Source: Smittia aterrima (Eukaryota > Arthropoda > Insecta > Diptera > Chironomidae). From it: a stretch of DNA of 64,000 bases. The stretch covers positions 27,652,001 to 27,716,000 of the forward strand of contig CP093831.1 in the NCBI GenBank assembly GCA_033063855.1, given 5' to 3'. The notes beneath the pieces were generated by a model. It worked only from the letters and a program-made list of their open reading frames with translations. It had not been told where the DNA came from and ran no database searches. Positions 47,797 to 58,951 of the stretch are shown here, one piece after another. Position 1 is the first letter of the stretch. The number at the start of each line of letters is the position of its first letter. The position numbers and the translations under genes were made by a program.

Positions 47797-48873
47797 TTAG
47801 TTTATCGTCCGTAGCAAAGTCAGCAGCGAATAAGTGAATCGAAAAATCTGAAATGATAAATCTTTATAAAAAAAGCTTCTCTTTAATATTTAATACCGAA
47901 CCGTCAGCAACGTTTCAAAGTCAACCGAGTTGAAGATTCCATTGAAGCCTTTCAATCGCTGAGCCATGTTCAAGATCATGAGATGATCTCTTTGGGCTCT
48001 TGCATTTTGTGTGAACCATTTGACATCATAGACCGCTGAAGTTAAGTTCTCAATGCGAACGTTTGTACGATTTCCCATCCAACAAAAAATTAAAAGTTGA
48101 GTGAACAGCAAACAAATCATCAGGAACAGTTAAAACTATTCAAATTTAGAAGCGCTTAAAGCGTACAAGCACATGCAGAAGAAACTGAACCCTAAGATAG
48201 CTCGTGCTTCGTTCATCCAATCCATGACTCGATAGCTTCGCAAAATTGTTTTCTTCACTTGCTCATTGACAACATTTCCTTCAGATTCCACACACTGAAA
48301 CATTTTCCTTACTTGAAGTGTCAACGCGTCAATTTCCCAGCATGAAAAGTTCATCAGCAACAAAACGTATCCAGTGTAACAGTAGATGAAGGGAATTGCG
48401 AGACATGCGATGAACAGATGTTGAATGTAGTGAATGAACCACTTTGGAGTCATGAAGGAGTCGAATGACAAGTAAATGTAATAAAAATTGTAAGGCAACT
48501 GATAATCATTCACTTTGTCGATGAAAAAAACTGAAAAGCCTATTGATTTTAAATTCTTTCTTCATGTAATTAATCGAGAGCGACCAATCGACGTCAGTTG
48601 AGCAAAGTTGCAATCTGTAAGCATTCAATTAAATTATTAAATTATATTTGAATCTTTCTTGCCTCTCTTCGACAATCTTATACAGCGCTCTTTTAACCCT
48701 GATCTTTAAAAGAAACAAAATGGCCATGTAACCAATTTGACGAATGGTTTGAACTTTAAATTTAAAGAATTACAAAAAATCTTTAGAATTCATTAGGAAA
48801 TTTAATTGCTTCTTACGACAATATTCAGCGTTCTCAACCAACTCGATCGTTGCTAGATTTTTAGAGTCTAGTA
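47797..48873 (-). pseudogene. OR pseudogene P5
   Basis: Last exon 47797-47847 intact (IFRFTYSLLTLLRTIN). Exon 4 spans 47902-48614 but has a frameshift near 48121-48135, a deletion of part of membrane segment 5 near 48180, and a deletion in the region after membrane segment 3 near 48530. Exon 3 is complete (48663-48753, GC donor at 48661-48662). Exon 2 begins at 48817 and breaks off near 48873, running into spacer DNA. Exon 1 is absent. Confidence 0.9.
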
Positions 48874-50050
48874 AATTATTTTTGTATGTCCGGCTGACTC
48901 AAATTGATGATGCACGATTGTATTTTTTTTCTCAAACGGGAGACAGGATAAAGAAAAAAAAATTATTTTAAAAAATTTATGCCTTCTTCGCCGCTTACGC
49001 CGAGACATAAATATTACATTAAGTGAAAGGACATCACGAGTGAATTTTATTTTGTCGTTTGAAGCAAAGCCAGCAGCGAGTAATAATCGAAACAAGTAAT
49101 TGTGCAGTTGTGTACAGTCACTTCTACACTTATGCACTGCAACGTTTATTGTTGTGACGTCATGAATGCAGGCAGGTTAGTGGATTCAGAACAGTCATCG
49201 GCGCAATGTTGTCGGCAGTCAAACACTAGGTAATGTGTCAATCATTCTAACACACATGTCACATTCCGTTGATGTGTGGTTACTTGAGATTAAATCGTAT
49301 TTGAGTTCCAGAAGGGGAGGAGCTTTGATGCACATTTTTAGTAGGACTCGTGCAAGTGAATTTTCAATTTACTTTTATTGAAACGTTAAGAAAATTAAAA
49401 AAATGCTTTATGGAAATATTCTCGAATTCGATTTTTGCAAAATATTTTTTTTCCAATTCTGACCTTGACAATGTAAAATATTAAAATATTAAACCTGTCG
49501 AGCTCGACAATATTTCAAACGTTTTACAATGCAACGCTTTTTCAAAATAAATTATTAATTGAAATGTGAAATTTATTCTGGGGAAGCATTTTCCTTTAGG
49601 TCGCTGTTGACGTAAAGGGTTGGAAATGCATAAATATTAGTTTGAAGATTAACAAAGGCTTCATACTTTTGTTTAGAAGAAAAGAGAAAATCAATAAATT
49701 GAAAATTCGGTGTTTGTTTTTCAAATATTCTAAATCTTCAAAAGAATTCAATGAAAGCAAGAGTCAAAACTTATTTTCCATTTCAATTTCAAGATAAAAG
49801 CGAAAATTGTCTGTAAAGTGATTAAATTTATATTTTCATGTCAGACTATCGAATGTTTGGTCCGCGCAAGTTAATTTGATGTTTTCTGAAAGATTTATTT
49901 ATCTTATAGCAGGAAATTTTTCTCAAACATTCAAATACTTTTTTATTGGACATAAATATTTATTTGCTCACACCGAGATATTTAGTTTACATTTAGTGAA
50001 AGGTTACTTAAAACTAAAAGACACCTTGCAGAGTTTCAACTAAGAGCTTT
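48874..50050. other. Spacer: fossil unit and module
   Basis: Fossil unit about 49015-49290 (CRE-like TGACGTCA 49155-49162), module about 49460-49700, 3' flank of C19. No gene is seen. Confidence 0.5.
49015..49290 (-). repeat. Fossil spacer unit
   Basis: Orphan last exon near 49050-49090 (plus: gtcgtttgaagcaaagccag). It joins directly onto the broken exon 2 side of P5, marking a deletion junction near 48874. Confidence 0.5.
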
Positions 50051-51413
50051 TTAGTTTGTCGTATGTAAGAAAGTCAAAAGCGAATAAGTAAATTGCAGGA
50101 CCTGGAATGGAAATATTAAGTTAAAGATACTAAGCTAAAAAATGATCAAACCGTAAGCAGCGTTTCAAAGTCAACAGAGTTGAAGATTCCGTTAAATCCT
50201 TTCAATTGCTGAGCCATGATTAAGATCTTAAGAAGATCTTTTCGGTTTCTTACTTTCTGATTGTACCATTCGACTTCGTAGACAGCTGAAGTTAAGTTCT
50301 CTATGCAATCGTTTGTGCGATTTCCCATCCAACACAAAATGCAGAGTTGCAGAGATCCCAAACAAACCACCACGAACATCGTGGCCGACAGAATTGCAGT
50401 GGAGCTTAGAGTGTACAAGCACATCGTGAAGATCACTGCTGACATCGAAAATTCAATTAAGAAACTGAATCTTAAAATCAGTCTGGCTTCGTTCATCCAA
50501 TCCATGACTCGATAGCTTCGTAGAATTGTTTTTTGTACTTCGTCTTCAACATAGTTTTCTTCAGACTCGGTTTGACTGAACATTTTCTTAACTTGGAGAG
50601 TCAAAGCGTCGATTTCCCAGCAAGAAAAGTTCATCAGCAGCAAAACGTATCCAGAATAAAAGTAAAAAGTTGTGAGACCGCAGAATGCCTCAACCGCTTG
50701 TGGAATGTATTGAATGAACCATTTTGGAGTCAAGTAAGGGCCAGTGGGAAAATAAATGTAATAGAAGTTGAAGTGCAACTGTAAAGCATTGACATTTGGA
50801 AAGAAAAAAATTGAAAAGCAAAACAGAAAATTATAAAGAATCATTATCACTGCACTGACAACAGAGATTCGAAATTCTTTCTTCATGTAATTAATCGAGA
50901 GAAACCAATCGTCGTCGGTTGAGCGAATTTGCAATCTGTAATAATTCAATGAGAGTGAGAAATTAAATTTGAAATTTTCTTACCTCTCTTTGACAATTGT
51001 ATCGATGGTCGATCGAATCCTTTTTCGAAAAATAAGCACAATGCTCAAGTAACCAGTTAGACGAGTGACTTGAACTTTTAAAGGTTTTAAAAATAATAAA
51101 TCATTAATCGCATTGAAATTTGCTTACGAAAGTATCCAACGTTCTCCACCAACTCAATCGTTGTCAGATTTTTTAATCCAATTGCTAACAAGTAGCAACT
51201 AATTCCGATAAGGAAATTTGCATGACTCACAAGAAGAAAAACGAATCTGAGAAAATCAAAAACTTTAGTTTCAATTACAAATAAAAAAACTCTTTCGTTT
51301 TACAACTTATTCCATTTTCCTTTGTCTTTTAGAGGATTCAAAATTTTCCACACAATCCCAAGAACTTTAACCATTCGAGTTGCATGAACGGAAGGTCCTT
51401 CGATGAATTCCAT
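50051..51413 (-). CDS. Odorant receptor copy C19 (type A, five exons)
   Basis: Predicted 384-residue OR. Exons: 51304-51413, 51128-51246, 50984-51074, 50152-50935, 50051-50101 (VLQFTYSLLTFLHTTN). Exon 1 MEFIEGPSVHATRMVK. Exon 4: LQIRSTDDDWFLS, SIFFFPNVNALQLHFNFYYI, YFPTGPYLTPKWFIQYIPQ, the loop SQTESEENYVEDEVQ, MAQQLKGFNG. Intron 3 is GT-AG. Confidence 0.92.
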
Positions 51414-52243
51414 TTTTTTTTTTCTTAAAAACTTTTCACGTTTACCTTAGCTCACTGTCAATCGACGACTGAAACTTGAAATAAACTGCATAATAAAAAA
51501 TTTCAGAACAATTAGATTGTACAGAGGATGTCTCACTCATACGGCCTGCAACACATGCAACAAATTCACTTATACAAAATGTTTCTTGTGCCGGAGTGAA
51601 AATATTTTTTCCTATACTGACCTAACCAATGTTTAAAATATTGAACAATAAATTCCTGGAACAAATTAAAAACAAATTATTCATTGAATTGTGGAGGGGA
51701 GCATTTTTCTTTGAAAATGTCGCACACGTTGTCGAGTCGATGAAGGGAAATGCGGATTTTTTCAATCGATGTTAATATCAGTTTGAAGGGTTATTTTAGG
51801 GAAGCATTTTCCATTGAAAATAGGTCGCTATAAGCAATTTTTCTTTAACGTTGACGGAAAGGGTTGGAAATGCATTAATATTAGTTTGAAGGTTAAGGCT
51901 TCATACTTTTATTTGTGACTTTGCACACGTGCCGTTATTTATTTAATTATTACATAGAGAAATTTAGGAAATAAAGATTTATTTTATCCTCTTTTAAATT
52001 AATTTAGTGTCTCGAAAATGAAGCGAGTTCTCTAGAAAGTTCGTCACAAGTTGAAGAAGCGCATTTGCGTCTCCTTATTTCAAAAACCTATTTAAAGCGC
52101 AAAATTATTTCAAATAATAAAAAAAAATTATTTAATTGCAATCATATATTGTGAATGAAAATTGAGTAAAAGAAAATAAAAATTGAATTTTCAAAGAAGA
52201 GATATTAAACTCCCAAAAAGTAGCTTTTCCAACGAAAAGCTTT
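51414..52243. promoter_or_regulatory. Spacer upstream of C19
   Basis: Two partial modules in a row (about 51610-51790 and 51795-51960). E-box CACGTG at 51926-51931 is about 513 bp from the C19 start. The end near C20 is AT-rich and unlike other 3' flanks. No gene is seen. Confidence 0.45.
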
Positions 52244-53602
52244 TTAGCTTGTCGTGTGTAAAAATGTCAGGAGCGTATACGTAAATTGAAGAACCTAAAA
52301 ATGAAAATTTGTAACGTCAAAAAGATTAATTCAATAATAAATATCAAACCGTTAGCAATGTCTCAAAGTCAACCGAGTTGAAGATTCCATTGAAGCCTTT
52401 CAATCGCTGAGCCATATTTAAAATCATGAGAAGATTTTTTTGGCCTCTTGCTTTCTGATTGTACCATTCGACGTCGTAGATTGCTGAAGTTAAGTTCTCA
52501 ATGCGAACGTTTGTACGATTTCCCATCCAACAGAAAATGCAGAGTTGCAGAGATACCAAACAAACCATCGTGAACATCGTGGTCGATTGAATTGCAGTGG
52601 AGCTTAGAGTGTACAAGCACATCGTGAAAATAAAAGCTGACATTGAAAATTCAATTAAGAAACTGAATCTTAAAATCAGCCGAGCTTCGTTCATCCAATC
52701 CATGACTCGATAGCTTCGCAAAATTGTTTTTCTCACTTGGTCGTCATTTAATTCTTTTTGTAAAAACAATTTCTTGACTTGAAGTGTCAAAGCGTCGATT
52801 TCCCAGCATGAAAAGTTCATGAGCAGCAAAGCGTACACAGAATAAAAGTAAAAAGTTGTGAGAGCGCAAGTTGCCATTATCGCTTGTTGGACGTATTGAA
52901 TGAACCACTTTGGAGTCAAGTAAGGGCCAGTGGGGAAATAAATAAAATAAAAATTATAGGGCAACTGTAAAGCATTGACATTTGGAATGAAAAAAACGGA
53001 AAAGCAAATCAAAAAATTATAAACGACCAGAATTACGACGCTGACCATCATGATTCGAAATTCGTTCTTCATGTAATAAATCGAGAGAGACCAATCGTCG
53101 TCAGCTGAACGAAGTTGCAATCTGTAACAATTTAATGAGAGTGAGAAATTTAATTCGATGTTTTGTTACCTCTCTTTGACAATTGTGTCGATGGTCGATC
53201 GAATCCTCGTTCGGAAAAAGAGAACAATGCTCAAGTAACAAAGATGGCGAATGACTTGAACTTCAAAAGATTTTAAATGTTAACAATTAACAAATCGTTC
53301 GACGCATTAAAGTTTGCTTACGAAAGTATCCAGAGTTCTCAACCACTTCAGCCGGTGTCAGATTTGATAATCCAATTGCTAGCACGTAGCAGCCAATTCC
53401 GATCAGGAAATTTGCATGACTCACAAGAAGAAAAATGAAACTGAGAAAGAAAACTTTAATCTCAATTACAAATTTAAAACTTTCCGTCTTACAATTTATT
53501 AAATTTTCCTTTTGAATTGTACGGGTTTAGATATAACCACACGATTTTGAAGATTGTGTCAATTCGAGTTGCATGAACAGAAGGTCCTTCGATGAAATTC
53601 AT
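52244..53602 (-). CDS. Odorant receptor copy C20 (type A, five exons)
   Basis: Predicted 380-residue OR. Exons: 53493-53602, 53322-53440, 53170-53260, 52350-53121, 52244-52294. Exon 1 diverges after HATR (IDTIFKIVWLYLNPYNSKGK). Exon 4: SADDDWSLSIYYMKNE, SVFFIPNVNALQLPYNFYFI, YFPTGPYLTPKWFIQYVQQ, short loop LQKELNDDQVRK as in C16. Last exon VLQFTYTLLTFLHTTS, ending in Ser instead of Asn. Intron 3 is GT-AG. Confidence 0.92.
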
Positions 53603-54174
53603 TTCTGTTTTTCCTGAATTACTTTTTGCGTTTAACTCGGCTAACTGTCAATCAACGAATGAGAGTTGAAATTGATTCTATCACAGAATTTATATGAAAA
53701 GCATTTTTTAAATAAATTATTATGAGATAACTTGATTGCAATGAGGGTGTCTTCGGCATACGGCCTACGACATCGAATTCGCGTTTAGAAAATGTTTCTT
53801 TTAATTTTAAGTTGAGCTCGCTAAAAGATTTCGATTTAAATTTGTGTAATTTTAGTTTTTCGATTGTATGGAGGCAACCAGAAGGGAAGAGCCTAAGCTG
53901 CAGTAAAAAATCTTTTTGGCCGGAGTGAATTTTAAAAATTCAATTTTTTTCCGTTACATGTTGACCTAGACAAAGTTTAAAATATTGAACGTGTGAAAGC
54001 TATAACTTTGTACAATGCATCAACACTGCTTTTGAAATAAATTATTCTTTGAAATGTAAAATTTATTCTGGGGAAGCATTTCCTTTTGAAAACAGGTCGC
54101 TATTGTCACGCAAAGACGGAAAGAGTTGGAAATGCATAAATATTAGTTTGAAGGTTAACAAAGGCTTCATACTC

Positions 54175-54870
54175 AGTCTACATTCGGCTGCCGACAAGTC
54201 CGCATCGTCAGAAATTGAGAGGCGATGTGAAGTGGGAAAAAGTCCTTCTAGGCAGATTAAAGTAGTGAAAAGTGTCGTGTTCATCTAAATGTAGTGACAT
54301 TTCGTGAAAAGTCATCAAATTCAAGTCGAAATTCAACACCGCAGCAGAGAAGGTTCCATCGCAGCTGACCCTCTGCCCTGAATAGTCAAAGCGAACAATC
54401 GACTCTGTTTCCAACGAATTCAACATAAAATTTGGATGTACTTCAAGAAAAAATCGATTTCAGCAAATGGCGTAAGTTTCCGCTTTGTTCTTAATAGTGC
54501 CAATTGTTACAGTTAAGACTCGCAAATGGAGACTATTTCGCAGTGACTGAGGAAGATTTGCGGGATTTCAAACTCAGAACGACGATCAACTTCTAAATTT
54601 TGCAACTTAACATCGAATTTTCATCAAAATTGTTTCGACGTGACATTATGAAAGAGTGTGTTCCTCCACGATCTGGGCATAATGTAAGTGCACGAACACC
54701 ACGAGCAACGAAGGATTTCTGATGAAATCGCTGTTCGCGAAAAAGACTCAATGAGGATGTAAATACCGTTATCGACTGATGATAGCAAATCTTGCGAATA
54801 ACTGTTTTTGGACCTGTGACGCCTTAAGAAAACTGTAGGAGAGGAAGGAATCGTCAACCTTCTAAGGACC
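54175..54870 (-). other. Unrecognised block, also present at 57770-58400
   Basis: Not OR-like. On the minus strand a short frame (54208-54426) includes FSAAVLNFDLNLMTFHEMSL; the second copy reads FSTAVLNFDLNSMTFHEMSL then diverges. A second pair of readable words is VVFVHLHYAQIVEEHT versus VVFVHFHCAQIVEEHT. Shared frames hint at a captured fragment of another gene, but stops interrupt both. No function is assigned. Confidence 0.4.
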
Positions 54871-55149
54871 TGGTTTCGGGACCATATTCATGTCTCTGAA
54901 ATATCCATATCTCTGAAAATGTCTGTAAAGTAAATAAATTAATTTTTCATGTCCGACTGACGCAAGTTTCAACATTTTGATAATGCAAGATTGTAATTTT
55001 TCTCAAACGAGAAGACAGCATAGAGATAATTTTTATTCGAGTTATTTCTGCGCAATTTTTCATCTTTAAAGATTTATTTTAGAAAAGTTTCAATAATTTT
55101 ATTGAACATAAATATTTATTTGCTTACGCCGAGAAATATTATATATTTT

Positions 55150-55500
55150 ATTAAGTGAAAGACATCGCGAGTGGATTTTAATTGGTTAAAGCAAAGCCAG
55201 CAGCGAGTAATAAGTAATTGTGCAGAGCATGAGTGTGGAAGTGACTACACATCTAGTCACTTCCACACTCATGCACTGCAACGTTTAATGTTGTGAATGA
55301 TTAGTAGAGCAGTCAACGGCGCATTGTCGAACACTACTGTGTCAGTCATTCTAACACACATGTCACATTTCATTGATGTGTTGTTACTTGAAAGTTCGCA
55401 TAATGAATTGTGAATAAAGCTCCAATAAATATTTCACTGAAGTACATCGTTTGAAGTTTGAACGCTGTGGAGGACAATTTCCTAAAATATTGCCCTGGTT
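55150..55500 (-). repeat. Fossil spacer unit
   Basis: The orphan exon region is shortened (aaagcaaagccagcagcgagtaa near 55190-55210); the CRE-like site is deleted. Includes the hairpin at 55227-55274. Confidence 0.5.
55227..55274. repeat. Perfect 21-bp inverted repeat, 6-bp loop
   Basis: gcatgagtgtggaagtgact plus a (55227-55247) is exactly inverted at 55254-55274. The right arm is the normal fossil-unit sequence; the left arm is an inverted extra copy of it. Confidence 0.85.
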
Positions 55501-56050
55501 CACTGAGAGGATTAAATCAAGAATACGTACATTTATAACCTTGAATCAGTTCAGCATAAAAAATGCTGTCGGACATGCAATTCAAGGAGATTTAGCTGTG
55601 CGGCTTTGCTGGTGAAATTCTCTTCTAAGCTCTTTTTATTCTCATTTATCATTTATTCATCTTGCAATCGAAACCCCATAAATTGTCGGCCACAATACAG
55701 TTCTAAATCAAAAATTGAATCGAAAGCCTGTTTTCAAACTTTGTACGATGCAATATTGTCGATACCTTTTTAAAAAAAAATTATTCATGGAAATGAAAAA
55801 TTTATTTTGGGAAAGCACTTTCATTTGAAAACAAGTCGATGCGTCGAAGCGACATTGAAGAAGGGAAATGCACACTTTTCCAATCGATAAAAATATTACA
55901 TTGAAGGCTAACACAGTTCAATCAATAATTTATTTTTCATAACAAATTTCAATAAGTGTCGTTACTCTTTAGGAAATACATTTATTAAATTCGAAATTGT
56001 TTAAATGTCTCAATAAGAAGTTGAAGCCTTATTTTTATTTCCCAAAAACT

Positions 56051-57347
56051 TTAGTTTGTCGTTTGTAGCAAAGCCAACAGCGAATAAGTGAATTGCAGAA
56101 CCTTCAGCAGCGTTTCAAAGTCAACAGAGTTGAAGATTCCATTGAAACCTTTCATTCGTTGAGCCATGATTAAGATCATGAGATGATCTCTTTGGGATCT
56201 TGCGTTCTGAGTGAACCATTCGACTTCGTAAACCGCTGAAGTTAAGTTCTCAACACAAACGTTAACGCGATTTCCCATCCAACATGAAATTGAAAGTTGC
56301 CCAAATACAACACAAATCATCACGAACATTGTGATCGATTCAAATTTAGAAGCGCCGAAGGCGTACAAGCACATGCAGATGATGAATGCTGACATTGAAA
56401 ATTCGATGAAGAAACTGAATCTTAAAATCGCTCGGGTTTCGTTCATCCAATCCATTACTTGATAGCTTCGTAAAATTGTTTTCTTCACTTGCTCCTGTTC
56501 CAAATTCTCGTCGTGAAACATTTTCTTAACTTGAAGAGTCAAAGCGTCGATTTCAAAGCAGGAAAAGTTCATGAGCAGCAAAGTGTATCCAGAATAAAAG
56601 TAAAAGAAAGGAATTACGAAGCACGCAATGAACAGATGTTGAAAGTAATGGAGGAACCACTTTGGAGTCATGAAGGAGTCAAACGGTAAATAAACGAAAT
56701 AGAAGTTGAAGATCAACTGAAAATTATTAATATTTTTAAAGAAGAAAGCAGAAGAAACGACGACGCCAAAATTAAGAATTAATATCACTGCAATGACGAC
56801 CGAGATTTTAAATTCTTTCTTCATATAATCAATCGATAGCGACCAATCGTCGTCAGTTGAACGAAGTTGCAATCTGAAATAATTCAATGAAAGTAAGAAA
56901 TTAAATTTGAACCTTTCTTGCCTCTCTTCGACAATCTTATCCATCGCTTTTTGAATCCTGGCTTGTAGAAGAAACATGATCGCCAAGTAACCGAAATGGC
57001 GAGCGACTTGAACTTTAAATTTATGAAAATATTAGAAATAAATCGTTGAATGGAAATCTGCTTACGAAAATATCCAATGTTCTCCATCAACTCGATCGCT
57101 GTCAGGTTTTCAGAGATTAAAATGTAAGAACTGTTTCCGATCTCGAAATTTGCATGAGCTAAGAGAAGTAGGATGAAGCTGAAAGAAAAATTTTGATTAC
57201 AATTAAACTAAAGGTTTTGCTGATTTAGTGATTTTACAAAATATTTAATTTTCCCTCCGCATTCAGCGGATTCAGAAACTTCCACAAAATTTCAAGAATT
57301 TTAACAATTCGAGTTGCATGAACGGAAGGTCCTTCGATGAAATTCAT
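56051..57347 (-). CDS. Odorant receptor copy C21 (type B, fused last exon)
   Basis: Predicted 378-residue OR. Exons: 57238-57347, 57066-57178, 56922-57012, 56051-56873. It is the only fused-last-exon copy in the right half of the array. Exon 4: SSAFFFKNINNFQLIFNFYF, NFSCFEIDALTLQ, short loop HDENLEQEQV, RSYQVMDWMNETRAILRF, AFGASKFESITMF, ISCWMGNRVN, MAQRMKGFNG. The intron 3 donor is GC (56920-56921), 48 nt, open if retained (ERQERFKFNFLLSLNYFRLQ). Confidence 0.92.
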
Positions 57348-58489
57348 TTCTGTTTTTCCTGAATTACTTTTTGCGTTTAACTCGGCTAACTGTCAATCGA
57401 CGAATGAGAAGTGAAATTGATTCTATCACAGAATTTATATGAAAAGCATTTTTTTAAATAAATCATTATGAGATAACTTGATTCGGTGTCTTCGGCATAC
57501 GGTCGGACCTTTTTGGCCGGAGTGAATTTTAAAAATTCAATTTTTTTCCTTTCCCGACAAAGTTTGAAATATTGAACGTGTGAAAGCTATAACTTTGTAC
57601 AATGCATCAACACTGCTTTTGAAATAAATTATTCTTTGAAATGTAAAATTTATTCTGGGGAAGCATTTTCCTTTGAAAACAGGTCGCTATTGTCACGCGA
57701 AGACGGAAAGAGTTGGAAATGCATAAATATTAGTTTGAAGGTTAACGAAGGCTTCATACTCAGTCTGCATTCGGCTGCCGACTCAGCCGCATTGTCCGAA
57801 ATTGAGAGGCGATGTGAAGTGGGAAAAAGTCCTTCCTAGACAAAAAAAAAGTGAAAAGTGTCGTATTCTGCTAAATGTAGTGACATTTCGTGAAAAGTCA
57901 TCGAATTCAAGTCGAAATTCAACACCGCAGTGGAGAAAGTTCGAGAAGCATTTTTACGATTTTTTTGACTGATGTACATCGCATTTTACGGTCTGGCCAT
58001 CTCAATGATTTTCTGCCTTGAAAAGTCGAAGCGAACAATCGACTAACATTCATCAAGTGGCGTAATTTTCCGATTTGTTATTCATAGTGCCAATTGTTAC
58101 AGTCAAGACTCGCAAACGGAGATTTGAGAGATTTTAAACTCAGAACGACGATCAACTTCTAAATTTTGCAACTTAACATCGAAATTTTATCAAGATTGTT
58201 TCGACGTGATCATAAAAGGAAGATCCAGAAATTGTATGGGCGCTGTCACCGCACGGACATAACCGTTGGATGAGTGTTGGCACACATTAGAAGAGAGTGT
58301 GTTCCTCCACGATCTGGGCACAATGGAAATGCACGAACACCACAATCAATGAAGGATTTCAGATTTCTGATAACATCATTGTTCGCGAAAAAGACTCAAC
58401 GAGAATGTAAATACTATTTTTGCGAAATTTTTCTTCTTTAAAGGATTTATTATAGATAATATAATAATATATATAATAAATTTCATTAA

Positions 58490-58740
58490 GTGAAAGGACA
58501 TCGCGAGTGGATTTCAGTTTAACGTTTGAAGCAAAGCCAGCAGCGAGTAACAAGTAGTTGTGTAGTTGTGCACAGTCACTTCCACACTCATGCACTGCAA
58601 CGTTTAATGATGTGACATCATGAATGCAGGAAGATTAGTAGACTCAGAGCAGTCAACGGCGCATTGTCGAACACAACTGTGTCAGTCATTCTAACTAACA
58701 CACATATCACATTTCATTGATGTGTTGTTAGTAACAACTT
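58490..58740 (-). repeat. Fossil spacer unit
   Basis: Orphan last exon near 58515-58555; an extra ctaa repeat gives ctaactaacacaca near 58691. The usual distal third is replaced by the MITE and unrelated DNA. Confidence 0.5.
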
Positions 58741-58743
58741 GTT

Positions 58744-58855
58744 ACCAGTGTGGAGGTGCGGAACGTAGGTGCGACTTTACTTTGGTGCTTCGCACCTTGG
58801 CAAAAAAGGAACCTAGGTTCCTCGCACCTCACTTCAAAAGCACCTCCACACTGGT
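58744..58855. mobile_element. 112-bp MITE with 16-bp perfect terminal inverted repeats
   Basis: accagtgtggaggtgc (58744-58759) is exactly inverted as gcacctccacactggt (58840-58855). The inside is GC-richer and self-pairing (ggtgcttcgcacc, gaacctaggttc). The outermost flanks gtt/tta may extend the repeat. No coding capacity. Confidence 0.8.
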
Positions 58856-58951
58856 TATTACATATGCTTTGAGTAAGTGATTTTTTTAAAAACGAAATTG
58901 CTTAGGTGTCTCAACAAAAAAGTGAAGCGGTGTCTCGATAATAAAGTAACT

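Larger units (their letters stand above)
53603..56050. other. Long spacer: module, unknown block, fossil unit
   Basis: C20 module about 53620-54170; unrecognised block about 54175-54870; fossil unit about 55150-55500 carrying a 21-bp hairpin; second module about 55730-55930. No intact gene is seen. Confidence 0.5.
57348..58951. other. Spacer: second copy of unknown block, fossil unit, small MITE
   Basis: Module-like 57350-57760 closely follows 53600-54170. The unknown block is at about 57770-58400. The fossil unit is at about 58490-58740 and is ended by the MITE 58744-58855. No gene is seen. Confidence 0.5.
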
